NCBI GenBank assembly: GCA_934278995.1
Contig: CAKQWM010000011.1
Span: 1-64,000, forward strand
Length of the DNA: 64,000 nt
Source of the DNA: an uncultured Clostridia bacterium
GTDB taxonomy: Bacteria; Bacillota; Clostridia; Christensenellales; Borkfalkiaceae
Direction of reading: 5' to 3'
Each line of letters starts with the position of its first letter. Within the stretch, counting starts at the first letter, position 1. Below are positions 27,291-35,704 of the stretch, piece by piece. A program made the position numbers and the translations under genes. The notes under the pieces are model-generated. The model was not told the DNA's origin. It saw nothing but the letters and a program-made list of their open reading frames with translations, and made no database searches.

Positions 27291-29300
27291 TCAGCCGATT
27301 TTTTCCCAAACGGTATAAAGCAGGGTGTTATCGGTCAGTTGTTTTGCTTCGTTTAAAGTCAAAGTTATTTCGCGTTCGGATTGTGTTTCGCTTGATTTGT
27401 GAATACTTACGCGTGAAATTATATTTTTTCCTTCACGGTCGGTCGAAAGCCCGATAAATTTATAGCCCTTCCTTCGTGGCAGAGATAGATTTGAAAAATC
27501 GGGAAGATAAGTATAAGTAGTTACGGTAGAGCCGTCGGGACCGCTTGCTATACCCTCAAACGCCGTAAAAGTCAACGTAAAAGAATCGACGTATTTTTCT
27601 TCGCCGTCGTATAAAAACGAACAACCGTGAACAACTGAGGAAGGCGTAAGACACCAGGCTTTTCCGAAGGTAGTTTGCTGCGCCCAGCCCTCGTTGTCAA
27701 CTTTGGCGTCGGTATAAGTAGTAGATCTGAAACTGTCTCCCGCAATTGTTTTTACAGTTGACGGAAGTATCGCCGTTACTCCGTGTTTGCCGAAAACGCC
27801 CGCGCCGATTTCTTCCACGCTTTCCGGTATAACTACGTACTCAAGAGCCGAACAACCGTAAAAAGCGTAACTTTCAATTTTTTTTATTCCGTTGCAAAGA
27901 TTGATTTCTTTCAGGTTTACACAATCGGAAAAAGCCTCTCTCCCGATTGTTTTTACGTTTCCGGGTATCGTGAAGGATTCAAAAGGTATGCCGGCGAAAG
28001 CAAATTCTTCTATTAGTTTTGCTCTTTCGGGTATAACGCTTGTTTTGCAACCCGCGATAACGGCGTCGTCGAGTTTTCTTAATACAGTATTATTTTCCGA
28101 GTAAAAAAACTCGTTATCGCCATCGACCGTTATTTCGGTAATGCCGTCGCATCCGTACGTTATTCCCGCGCCGATTTTTTTAACGGTTTTGGGTATGCGT
28201 AAAGAGGTTAAGCCGTCATCGTTATAAAAGACGCGTTCGGATATCTCTATAAGCCCGTCGTTTAACGTTATCTCCTTCAAATTATTACAGGCAACAAAAG
28301 CGTTTTCGCCTATGGATTTTACTCCGGGAGGTAAAACGATTTTTTCGTGGGAAGTCCCGCAAAAAGCTAAGGCGTCGATTTTTGTAACGCTACCCGGTAT
28401 AACGGTCGTGTTGATGCCGACGATTAAAGCGTCGTCTGCTTTACGGATAACGGCGTTGTTTTCGCTTTTATAGACGTGGTTTCCTTTTTCAACGGTTATT
28501 TCGGTTAAGTCCTCGCAAAAAGAAAACGCAGACTCCATAATTTTCGTAACGTTTGAAGGTATAGTTATTTTTGTCAATTTTGAATTTAAAAAAGCCATCG
28601 ATCCTATTTCGGTAACCTCATTTTTAAGGTTTATAGATGTGATAGCGGTATCGGAAAACACCTCGTTATGAATTACTTTTAAACCGTCGGGAATACGAAC
28701 CCGTTTTAAATTTGAACAGCCTTTGAATGCCTTGGACGATATTACCGTTATATCGTCGTGGATTAAAACCGATTTTAAGTTTACCGCGCCGGAAAACGCG
28801 CCGGGAGAGTTAATGGTCGGCGAAGCTATCGCGGTTACAGGCCTACCGTCGGGCGCGACGTGCGGAATTATAAGTTTTCCTTTAACGGAAGAAGGATCTG
28901 TCGTGAAAATCAAACAACCTTCGCTGTTTTTTATAGGGGTAGAAGAAAAGAATCCTTCTCCGTAAACATCGTAACGAATCGGCGCAGAAAATTGCGAATC
29001 GAAAGTGTTTTTCAAGTCGCCCAACGCGCAAACTTTAATTTCGTACGTTTTATATTCGTTAAAAATTTCAAACAAATCAAAAAACGCTTCTTTTGTTTCG
29101 TATTCTTTTCCGTCAACGCTTATAAGGTAACTTTCAGCCCCATCGACTTTATTGAAGGTTAAAATTTCGTCTTCTATTTTAAGCCCGTCAGGGGTTGATA
29201 ACACGCCGTCGTCATTACAACCCGTAAAACATACAGCGGCTATCGCAATTAAAATTACCGAGGCTGCCGACAGTAGTAATATTTTTTTCTTTTTCGTCAT
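27291..29300 (-). CDS. BspA-type leucine-rich-repeat lipoprotein
   Basis: A 669-residue surface lipoprotein with signal segment and lipobox (AAVCFTGC at about residue 28). Residues about 35-100 look like a fibronectin-like domain. Residues about 140-530 are BspA-type leucine-rich repeats (LRR_5) with recurring patterns such as SIGENAFVACNNLKEI, TIGREAFSDCVNLKEI and KIESYAFYGCSALEYV. A C-terminal region (about 560-669) contains a WE-type end seen in InlB B-repeat-like modules. Such proteins bind host or matrix molecules. A strong AGGAGG SD precedes the ATG. Confidence 0.88.
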   Translation of the reverse strand: MTKKKKILLLSAASVILIAIAAVCFTGCNDDGVLSTPDGLKIEDEILTFNKVDGAESYLISVDGKEYETKEAFFDLFEIFNEYKTYEIKVCALGDLKNTFDSQFSAPIRYDVYGEGFFSSTPIKNSEGCLIFTTDPSSVKGKLIIPHVAPDGRPVTAIASPTINSPGAFSGAVNLKSVLIHDDITVISSKAFKGCSNLKRVRIPDGLKVIHNEVFSDTAITSINLKNEVTEIGSMAFLNSKLTKITIPSNVTKIMESAFSFCEDLTEITVEKGNHVYKSENNAVIRKADDALIVGINTTVIPGSVTKIDALAFCGTSHEKIVLPPGVKSIGENAFVACNNLKEITLNDGLIEISERVFYNDDGLTSLRIPKTVKKIGAGITYGCDGITEITVDGDNEFFYSENNTVLRKLDDAVIAGCKTSVIPERAKLIEEFAFAGIPFESFTIPGNVKTIGREAFSDCVNLKEINLCNGIKKIESYAFYGCSALEYVVIPESVEEIGAGVFGKHGVTAILPSTVKTIAGDSFRSTTYTDAKVDNEGWAQQTTFGKAWCLTPSSVVHGCSFLYDGEEKYVDSFTLTFTAFEGIASGPDGSTVTTYTYLPDFSNLSLPRRKGYKFIGLSTDREGKNIISRVSIHKSSETQSEREITLTLNEAKQLTDNTLLYTVWEKIG

Positions 29301-29337
29301 AACAAACCTCCTTTTTTCTTAATTTTACGTGTCAGAA

Positions 29338-30606
29338 TTATATCGGATCGGGATCGAGTGAGCCTCCTTGCGGACATATCCACCTTATAGCAGTGACAGG
29401 CATAGTCAACCACCCTCCGCTGCCGGTCGGAAGCGCTAAATATGATACAACGCACCTACCGGGGTAATTATCATAACCGCTTAAATCTATATCGGATAAA
29501 AATTCTGCTATCACGTCGAAATAATCCAAATGTCCATGCGCAATATAAACGTTATTGTCGGAATATGCGGAAATATCATAATCGTTCGGGTCATAAACAT
29601 AGATAGGAAAATTGTATTCGAAATCTGCACGTAAATCCAACAATGCGGTAAGATATTCCTGCGTATATTGTTGGTTAATCCACGTCGTACCGATTGCGTA
29701 AATATGCTCGTTAAGCATGGCATCGGACTCGCCTTGTTGATCAATATTAACAATGGTTGCTTCGCCAGGGTATGGGAAAGCGTTTATAAATACGCCATTG
29801 CTATCGTGATAGTATAGTTTAATATTGTAATTCCTAAATATTAAGTTCCAAGTTGCACCGATTAAATGTATGTCGGTATTATAGGCTTCCCTAAAGTAAC
29901 CCAAAAACCAATAATTTACGAAATCGCAGTTTAGATAACCGTTCTGTATGTTTTCAGCCAAACTGCGGTCTATTATAAACGTACAATTTGTAAGATTAAG
30001 TTGCACACTATTATCTTCATATGCGTCTAAAAAAATATTTCCGATAAACACGTCAAAAATGCCGATATTTATATGTATGTCAACGTAGTCTAAAAATGCG
30101 TTATACGGTTTAAATCTGTCTTCAAACTGACCGCAAACAAACATAATTTTGCAACCGTTTTCTTTTAACTTGGCAAACATAACGCTAAGACAAGCGGGGT
30201 CAAAATGAAGTGTATTGTTATTATTTCTTTCTGGAAAACCCAAAGTCAACTCAAATATTATATATGAATCGTAAATCGTATTGTACAGACCGGCGTTATA
30301 ATAGTTTGTGATAAAATAAGAGAACGACTCACGATTTGTACGATACTCTAAATGATAATCTGCTATGATGCTGTTTTGCTTTAAAATCGAACAATAATTT
30401 TGGCTATGCTCTGCATCGCTAAAATAATATAAAAAGCCGGGAGTAGTTGCATCAAATAGCTCCAAAGGATTCACAAGCGACGTTTGTGTTTCGATTTTGC
30501 TTTTTGCTTCGGCTTTGTTAATTTTGATTCCGTAAGGAAAACAAGCGAATATCACAAAGCAAATAGCAAGTGACATAATAGTCGTTCGTAAAAAGTGGTT
30601 TTTCAT
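29338..30606 (-). CDS. Secreted protein of unknown function
   Basis: A 422-residue protein with an N-terminal signal segment (residues about 6-25, FLRTTIMSLAICFVIFACF) and an AEAK stretch that could be a signal-peptidase site. I recognise no domain in the mature part, which is rich in Asn, Tyr, Asp and Ile. The codons are more AT-rich than those of its neighbours, which may indicate transfer. The ATG at 30606 has a GGAGGAAG SD; a frame opening 14 codons earlier is less likely. It is 37 bases upstream of the leucine-rich-repeat gene on the same strand. Confidence 0.65.
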   Translation of the reverse strand: MKNHFLRTTIMSLAICFVIFACFPYGIKINKAEAKSKIETQTSLVNPLELFDATTPGFLYYFSDAEHSQNYCSILKQNSIIADYHLEYRTNRESFSYFITNYYNAGLYNTIYDSYIIFELTLGFPERNNNNTLHFDPACLSVMFAKLKENGCKIMFVCGQFEDRFKPYNAFLDYVDIHINIGIFDVFIGNIFLDAYEDNSVQLNLTNCTFIIDRSLAENIQNGYLNCDFVNYWFLGYFREAYNTDIHLIGATWNLIFRNYNIKLYYHDSNGVFINAFPYPGEATIVNIDQQGESDAMLNEHIYAIGTTWINQQYTQEYLTALLDLRADFEYNFPIYVYDPNDYDISAYSDNNVYIAHGHLDYFDVIAEFLSDIDLSGYDNYPGRCVVSYLALPTGSGGWLTMPVTAIRWICPQGGSLDPDPI

Positions 30607-30775
30607 TTTTTCTTCCTCCAAAGATATATTTATCATTAAAAGTTGCACGTATTAAATTATGCAACTTATTAAGATACTAATTATGCCTTTATCAAAGAAG
30701 TGTGCATTATAACGACACTTGTCATTGCTATAATAACATTTTATTTTTATATTGTCAACGGTTTTTTTATAAAAT

Positions 30776-30813
30776 AAACAAGCGTTCGGAAAAAATCGAA
30801 CGCCTGTTTTCAA
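30776..30813 (-). terminator. Terminator after the HTH gene
   Basis: AAACAAGCGTTCG pairs with CGAACGCCTGTTT (one mismatch) around an 8- to 9-base loop; a T-rich tract follows on the minus strand. Confidence 0.65.
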
Positions 30814-30890
30814 TGCTGTTTTAAAATTATTTTATTTTCAATATTGTTTAATCATTTTATTTATAATTAAATTTCAATGCGGATATTGTA

Positions 30891-31235
30891 TTATTTCAAC
30901 GCGGAAAGTTTTTCTATAAGCGCGGTTTTTAAAAGGGGATAGTTTGCGTTGCCGATTGTCGAAGAATCCTCTTTAAGCGCCGTTATTACCGACTTTAAAA
31001 GCGCGGTTTCCTCTTCCGTAAAATAGCCGTAACGTATTTTGTAGTCTTGCGGGACGTAATATCCGCCGTTTCTGCCGTACTCCACGGTAAGCGGTATGCC
31101 GGATAACGTTATTTCGTCAAGGTAGCGCATGGCGGTGCGCTTTGAAACCCCGTAACGATTCATAACGTCTTTTGTGGTAATCTTCTTTTTGTTAAGCAAT
31201 AAAAAAGTAAGGCTTAAAAGCGTCTGAAGTTTCAA
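30891..31235 (-). CDS. Short HTH regulator related to the WYL/DeoR class
   Basis: Residues 1-60 form a winged HTH (ITTKDVMNRYGVSKRTAMRYLDEI, with the recognition helix in SKRTAMRYL, then a GGYYVP wing) of the HTH_11 type found at the start of YafY/WYL regulators. The usual ligand-binding WYL domain is missing: the protein ends at 114 residues. I chose the TTG at 31235 because an AAAGGGGGGTG SD sits before it and the HTH starts right there; an ATG 33 codons upstream would add a basic tail. It lies just downstream of murG. Confidence 0.65.
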   Translation of the reverse strand: MKLQTLLSLTFLLLNKKKITTKDVMNRYGVSKRTAMRYLDEITLSGIPLTVEYGRNGGYYVPQDYKIRYGYFTEEETALLKSVITALKEDSSTIGNANYPLLKTALIEKLSALK

Positions 31236-31355
31236 TTTTTCACCCCCCTTTATTGCGAGCGTCCGGTTTTTTAAACGTGGCAAGCGTTTTTTAGTTACGT
31301 AATTATTATAACGCTTTACGCTATCTTCGGTCAATAAAAACGAGGGCTGAAAACC

Positions 31356-32441
31356 TTACAAGGTGTTCAATATAGCGGACGGGGAGCGGGCGGCGGAAGG
31401 TTTTTGTTCGCCGTATTTACATAAAACTTCGGCAATGCGCCTGTTACCGCAAAGATTTTCGCACTTTTTCATATTGTTTATATAGTAATTTTTTTCGGCG
31501 TAAGTTTTATCGATTTTATCGAGCAGAAAAGTAGGGTTTAAGTTTTCTTCGTATAAAATATTACACATGCCTTTTTTTAAAAAATAGCGGGCGTTTAAAA
31601 TCTGATCGCCCCTGGAGGCTTTTTTGCTGAGCGGAATAAACAGGGTAGGGATTTTCAGATTCATAAGTTCAAACGAAGCGCCCGCGCCCGAACGCGACAC
31701 GGCAACGTCGCAAGCGGAATAGGCAAGTGAAATATCGTCGAGATATTTTATAGGGAAATAACCTTTTATTTTTTCTTTTTTTATATCGTTTACGCCTACG
31801 TGCAGAACGTCGTATTTTTTTAATAAATCGGGCAATAAGCCCGTTATCGCGTTGTTTATGGTCAAACTACCCATGCTTCCGCCCAAAATAAGAAGCACCG
31901 GTTTATGTCCCGAAAAACCGAAACGTTTCAGCGCGGGCGGTTTATCGAGATTAAATTCTCTTACGGGCGGACCTGTAAAAAGATAATTTTTACCGTTTTT
32001 TGCGGTGTCCGAAAAAGAGGTTAAAACGCTCGCGCATTTTTTGGAAACGAGTTTATTGGCAAGCCCCACCGTATAATCGGATTCGTGCGCGACGACGGGT
32101 ATTTTTAGTTTTTTAGCGGCAAAAATTACGGGGACGGAAACGTACCCGCCTTTTGAAAATACTACGTTGGGTTTCAATTCCTTTAATATTTTTTCGGCTT
32201 CGCGTATTCCTTTCAGCACCCGACTTAAAATAGTCAGATTATCGAGTGAAAAATAGCGTTTGAGTTTTGCCGTGGTAATGCCGTAATATTTAAAAGTTTT
32301 ACTCATAACGGGTTCTTCCGCCCCGCCCGAGGAACCTATATAATAAAAATCGTCGAAACTGTTTTTAAGATAGGGGTATATTGCAAGATGCGGAAGCGCA
32401 TGCCCTAAAGTTCCTCCGCCGGTTAGTACTATGGTTTTCAT
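31356..32441 (-). CDS. murG: UDP-GlcNAc:lipid I N-acetylglucosaminyltransferase MurG
   Basis: MurG adds GlcNAc to lipid I to make lipid II, the last cytoplasmic step of peptidoglycan precursor synthesis. The 361-residue GT-B protein shows the N-terminal glycine loop GGGTLGHALPHLA, the SKGGYVSVPV loop, HESDYTVGLANK, LLILGGSMGSLTIN, and SRSGAGASFELMNLKIPTLFIPL. Here GGGTLGHA replaces the usual GGGTGGH, as in some Firmicute forms. No SD is visible before the ATG; an AT-rich TAATAT lies 5 bases upstream. It is divergent from glpK. Confidence 0.88.
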   Translation of the reverse strand: MKTIVLTGGGTLGHALPHLAIYPYLKNSFDDFYYIGSSGGAEEPVMSKTFKYYGITTAKLKRYFSLDNLTILSRVLKGIREAEKILKELKPNVVFSKGGYVSVPVIFAAKKLKIPVVAHESDYTVGLANKLVSKKCASVLTSFSDTAKNGKNYLFTGPPVREFNLDKPPALKRFGFSGHKPVLLILGGSMGSLTINNAITGLLPDLLKKYDVLHVGVNDIKKEKIKGYFPIKYLDDISLAYSACDVAVSRSGAGASFELMNLKIPTLFIPLSKKASRGDQILNARYFLKKGMCNILYEENLNPTFLLDKIDKTYAEKNYYINNMKKCENLCGNRRIAEVLCKYGEQKPSAARSPSAILNTL

Positions 32442-32511
32442 AATATATATTATGTTTTTTTAAACGAAAATTTAAACAAGTGAAAATTTCAAAGATTTTT
32501 TCAAAAAGGTA

Positions 32512-32540
32512 TTGAAATCGCTTAAAACATGGTGTACAAT
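32512..32540 (+). promoter_or_regulatory. glpK promoter placing the transcript start at the ATG
   Basis: TTGAAA, a 17-base spacer and TACAAT. The ATG at 32547 is 7 bases beyond the -10 box, where transcription should begin. An earlier ATG at 32529 lies between the two hexamers and would not be transcribed. Confidence 0.7.
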
Positions 32541-32546
32541 ATATCT

Positions 32547-33986
32547 ATGAGTAAAATTATAGGTATTGACGCGGGTACGACGTCCGTTCGTTCCGCATGT
32601 TACGACACGAAAACGGGCAAACTCAAAATAGTAAAGCAAAAGTCTGTCGATCAGTATTACCCGCACCCCGGCTGGGTGGAAGAAGATGCCGAAGAAATCT
32701 TTTTATCGACGTTGCTTTGTTTAAACGATGCTTTGGATTATTCTAAACTGAAAGCCAAAGGCATAGGCATAACCAACATGCGCGAAACGGTCGTTGCGTG
32801 GGATAAATTTACACAAAAACCCCTCTATAGGTCGATTATCTGGCAATGCCGACGCACGAAAGAGTATTGCGAAAGCCTTTCGGAAGACGCTAAAGCGATG
32901 ATAAAAGAAAAAACGGGGCTTGTGGTTGACGCTTATTTTTCGGCAAGTAAAATAAAATGGCTTCTCGATAACGTCGAAGCGGTAAAACAAGCGCTTGACG
33001 AAAACCGCCTTATGGTAGGCACTATCGACAGTTACCTCATATACAGGCTTACCGAGGGCAAAAGTTTCGTAACCGACGTAACGAACGCGTCGAGGACCAT
33101 GCTTTTCAATCTCAGAACGCTCGATTACGACGACGAACTTTTAAAACTTTTCGGTATTCCGAGAAGTATTCTTCCCGACGTTATCGATAACGATCAATTA
33201 GCGGGCGAATATAACTATCAGGGGAAGGCTTTTCCTATCTGCGGAGTAATAGGAGATCAGCAGGCAGCACTTTACGGGCAGGGGTGCATAGAAGCGGGTA
33301 CGGGTAAAATAACTTACGGCACGGGCATGTTTATCCTTTTCAATACGGGTAATATTATTCCAAAGTCCGAAAGCGGAATAATTTCAACCGTCGGCTTTAA
33401 GGTCGGCGGAAAGGTAAATTACGCTTTAGAAGGTTCCGTATTCAACGCCGGTACCGCCGTGCAGTGGCTTCGTGACAAAATGGGGCTTATAACCGACGCA
33501 AGCGAAAGCGAAATGCTTGCAAATTCCGTGAAAAGTTCGGAGGGCGTATCGTTTGTTCCCGCGTTTACTGGGCTTGGCGCGCCGAAATGGAAGCCCGACG
33601 CAACCGGGCTTATTACGGGCATAACCCGCAATACGTCGCGCGCCCATATCGTAAGAGCGGCGCTCGAGGCGATGGCTTTTTCGGCAAGACAACTTTTTGC
33701 CGTAATGGAAGAAGAAAGCGGAATAAAACTTCAAAAAATCCGCGCGGACGGCGGCGCCGCCAAAAACGGCTTTCTGATGGGGTTTCAGGCAGACGAACTT
33801 GCTACCGACGTTGAAGTTCCCGTTTGTACCGAATCTACGGTGCTTGGCGCTATCAAATTGTGCGTTAAAGGGCTTAACGCAGAGGATTCGGGAAAAGAAG
33901 AAGAGGTTAAAGTTTTCAAACCGCGTCAAAGTCACGACGAAGAATATAAAAATTGGCTTAAAGCCGTAGAGAGGTGTGTTTTATGA
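32547..33986 (+). CDS. glpK: Glycerol kinase
   Basis: FGGY-family kinase that phosphorylates glycerol to glycerol-3-phosphate. The 479 residues carry GIDAGTTSVRS, IIWQCRRT, GVIGDQQAALYGQ, TYGTGMFILFNTG, EGSVFNAGTAVQWLRD and VPAFTGLGAPKW, all matching glycerol kinase more than other FGGY members. I set the start at 32547 because of the promoter position. The stop overlaps the next start in an ATGA. A dispersed-motif copy lies at 32815-32840; here the usual PIYNAI-type segment reads PLYRSI. Confidence 0.93.
   Translation: MSKIIGIDAGTTSVRSACYDTKTGKLKIVKQKSVDQYYPHPGWVEEDAEEIFLSTLLCLNDALDYSKLKAKGIGITNMRETVVAWDKFTQKPLYRSIIWQCRRTKEYCESLSEDAKAMIKEKTGLVVDAYFSASKIKWLLDNVEAVKQALDENRLMVGTIDSYLIYRLTEGKSFVTDVTNASRTMLFNLRTLDYDDELLKLFGIPRSILPDVIDNDQLAGEYNYQGKAFPICGVIGDQQAALYGQGCIEAGTGKITYGTGMFILFNTGNIIPKSESGIISTVGFKVGGKVNYALEGSVFNAGTAVQWLRDKMGLITDASESEMLANSVKSSEGVSFVPAFTGLGAPKWKPDATGLITGITRNTSRAHIVRAALEAMAFSARQLFAVMEEESGIKLQKIRADGGAAKNGFLMGFQADELATDVEVPVCTESTVLGAIKLCVKGLNAEDSGKEEEVKVFKPRQSHDEEYKNWLKAVERCVL
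32815..32840 (-). repeat. 27-nt dispersed motif inside glpK
   Basis: On the minus strand: GATAATCGACCTATAG then AGGGGTTTTT, one of the best matches. The sense strand encodes PLYRSII. Confidence 0.8.
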
Positions 33987-34882
33987 ACAGATTGACGTTT
34001 CAAGCGTTTGACGGAAAACAGATTTCATACGTGGAGTGGTCCGTTGACGAGCCTAAGGCGGTAGTTCTGATCGCGCACGGTATGTGCGAGCATATAATGC
34101 GTTACGAGCGTATTGCCGAAAGTCTAAACAACGCCGGTTATCTTGCGATAGGCGACGACCACAGAGGACACGGCTCCACCGACGAAGAAACTTTCGGGTA
34201 CTCCGACGGCGACATGTATCACGATACTTTAAAGGATATGGCTATGCTTTGTAAAATTTACAAAGAAAAGTATCCCGATTTAAAAATTATATTGTTTTCT
34301 CACAGTTACGGTTCGTTTTTATCTCAACGGTTTATTGAAGAATATAACGAGTATCTCGACGGCGTAATATTAGGCGGAAGCGCAAATATGAAGGGCGCGT
34401 TACCCGTTCTTGGAGGTATCGTAGCAAGCATCGGTTGTACTTTTAAAGGCAAAAATAAGCCCGCCAGGCTTCTTCATAACATGACTTTTGAAACCTATAA
34501 AAAACAACTCGGGTTGGATTCCTTTATATCGACTATAGAATCGGAAGCAAAACGTTACGAAGACGACGACAGGTGCGGTTTTGTATGCTCTTATAATTTT
34601 TACAGATGCTTTTTCAAAGGTTTAAGGGAAATTTACAAGAAGAAAAATCTTGCCAAATTGAACAAAAATATGCCCATGCTTATAATAAGCGGCGCAAACG
34701 ATCCCGTAGGGGGGTATTCAAAACTCACCGCAAAACTTTATTATCTATATAAAGAACAAGGCGTAAAAGACGTTACGCTTAAACTTTACGACGGCGTTTT
34801 ACACGAATTTTTAAACGACGTATCCAAAGACGAATCTACCCGCGATATTATAGAATTTTGCGATAAAGTAGTAGGCGAATAA
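33983..34882 (+). CDS. Alpha/beta hydrolase, monoacylglycerol lipase-like
   Basis: A 299-residue serine hydrolase. HGMCEHIMRYERIAESLNNAG and DDHRGHGST match the monoglyceride lipase (Hydrolase_4) family. The nucleophile elbow is SHSYGS, and the C-terminal Asp/His are in ISGANDPVGG and YDGVLHEF. The start overlaps the glpK stop (ATGA) and has a GAGAGG SD, so the pair is coupled. Release of glycerol from lipids followed by phosphorylation is a sensible joint role (inference). An upstream GTG at 33974 is less likely. Confidence 0.85.
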   Translation: MNRLTFQAFDGKQISYVEWSVDEPKAVVLIAHGMCEHIMRYERIAESLNNAGYLAIGDDHRGHGSTDEETFGYSDGDMYHDTLKDMAMLCKIYKEKYPDLKIILFSHSYGSFLSQRFIEEYNEYLDGVILGGSANMKGALPVLGGIVASIGCTFKGKNKPARLLHNMTFETYKKQLGLDSFISTIESEAKRYEDDDRCGFVCSYNFYRCFFKGLREIYKKKNLAKLNKNMPMLIISGANDPVGGYSKLTAKLYYLYKEQGVKDVTLKLYDGVLHEFLNDVSKDESTRDIIEFCDKVVGE

Positions 34883-34898
34883 ATCGGGTTTTTTGATT

Positions 34899-34923
34899 AA
34901 AGTCGGGCTATAAGCCAGTTATC
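34899..34923 (-). repeat. 27-nt dispersed motif after the hydrolase gene
   Basis: On the minus strand: GATAACTGGCTTATAG then CCCGACTTT. Confidence 0.75.
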
Positions 34924-34940
34924 GGGCAAAAACAACTATA

Positions 34941-34978
34941 AAAGCGACTGCAAATTGTTTTTTTGCGGTCGCTTTTAT
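34941..34978 (+). terminator. Rho-independent terminator
   Basis: AAAGCGACTGCAAA pairs with TTTGCGGTCGCTTT and a T-rich end. It closes the glpK operon. Confidence 0.85.
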
Positions 34979-35067
34979 TCGATTTAAACGGCTTTAAAAA
35001 CGTTAAGAATAAATCGTGTCGTTATAATTGTTCTTTTTACAAAAATTATGCGACGCCGAAAAACTGT

Positions 35068-35095
35068 TTGCCAAATAATGAAAGTGTGATATAAT
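35068..35095 (+). promoter_or_regulatory. pgsA promoter
   Basis: TTGCCA, a 16-base spacer and TATAAT, about 50 bases before the start codon. Confidence 0.7.
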
Positions 35096-35143
35096 CTTAA
35101 ATATAATAACGGCAAACCACGATTATCTGTTAACGGTGACTTA

Positions 35144-35704
35144 ATGAAGAACAAATTTTTTACTATCCCGAATATATTGTCGCTTTTCAGAATAGCGCTT
35201 ATACCTTTTATAGTATGGGCGTACGTTCTTGACAGGCTTTATTTTATGGCGGCGCTCATAGCCGTATCCGGCGTATCGGATATTCTGGACGGGATAATTG
35301 CAAGAAAGTTCGACATGGTCACAAACGTCGGTAAAGCCCTCGATCCGATTGCCGATAAACTTACCCTTTTTACGCTTTTAGTAATACTTTGTTTTTATCT
35401 GAGGTCGGCGCCCATTATAATACTGTGCGTGCTTTTTGCCGTAAAGGAAGCGGTTATGGGGATAGAGGGTATAATAGTAATTAAAAAAACGGGAACGACT
35501 TACAGCGCGAACGCCGTCGGTAAGGCGACAACGGTAACCCTTTACGTAAATATTTTACTGCATTTGCTGGTTAAGGATTTACCGATTTGGCTGTCTCGCG
35601 CGATTATAGGCTCTTCAATGGTGCTTGTATGCGTTTCGCTCGGCGTATATACGGCGCAAAATATGCGCAGAATAAAAAACGGTGAAGTAACTAATAATGA
35701 CTGA
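35144..35704 (+). CDS. pgsA: CDP-diacylglycerol-glycerol-3-phosphate phosphatidyltransferase
   Basis: A membrane enzyme making phosphatidylglycerol phosphate. The 186-residue protein begins with the typical KFFTIPNILSLFRIALIPF and has the CDP-alcohol phosphotransferase motif SDILDGIIARKFDMVTNVGKALDPIADK with all the Asp residues. About four to five membrane segments. It overlaps the next gene by eight bases. Confidence 0.93.
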   Translation: MKNKFFTIPNILSLFRIALIPFIVWAYVLDRLYFMAALIAVSGVSDILDGIIARKFDMVTNVGKALDPIADKLTLFTLLVILCFYLRSAPIIILCVLFAVKEAVMGIEGIIVIKKTGTTYSANAVGKATTVTLYVNILLHLLVKDLPIWLSRAIIGSSMVLVCVSLGVYTAQNMRRIKNGEVTNND

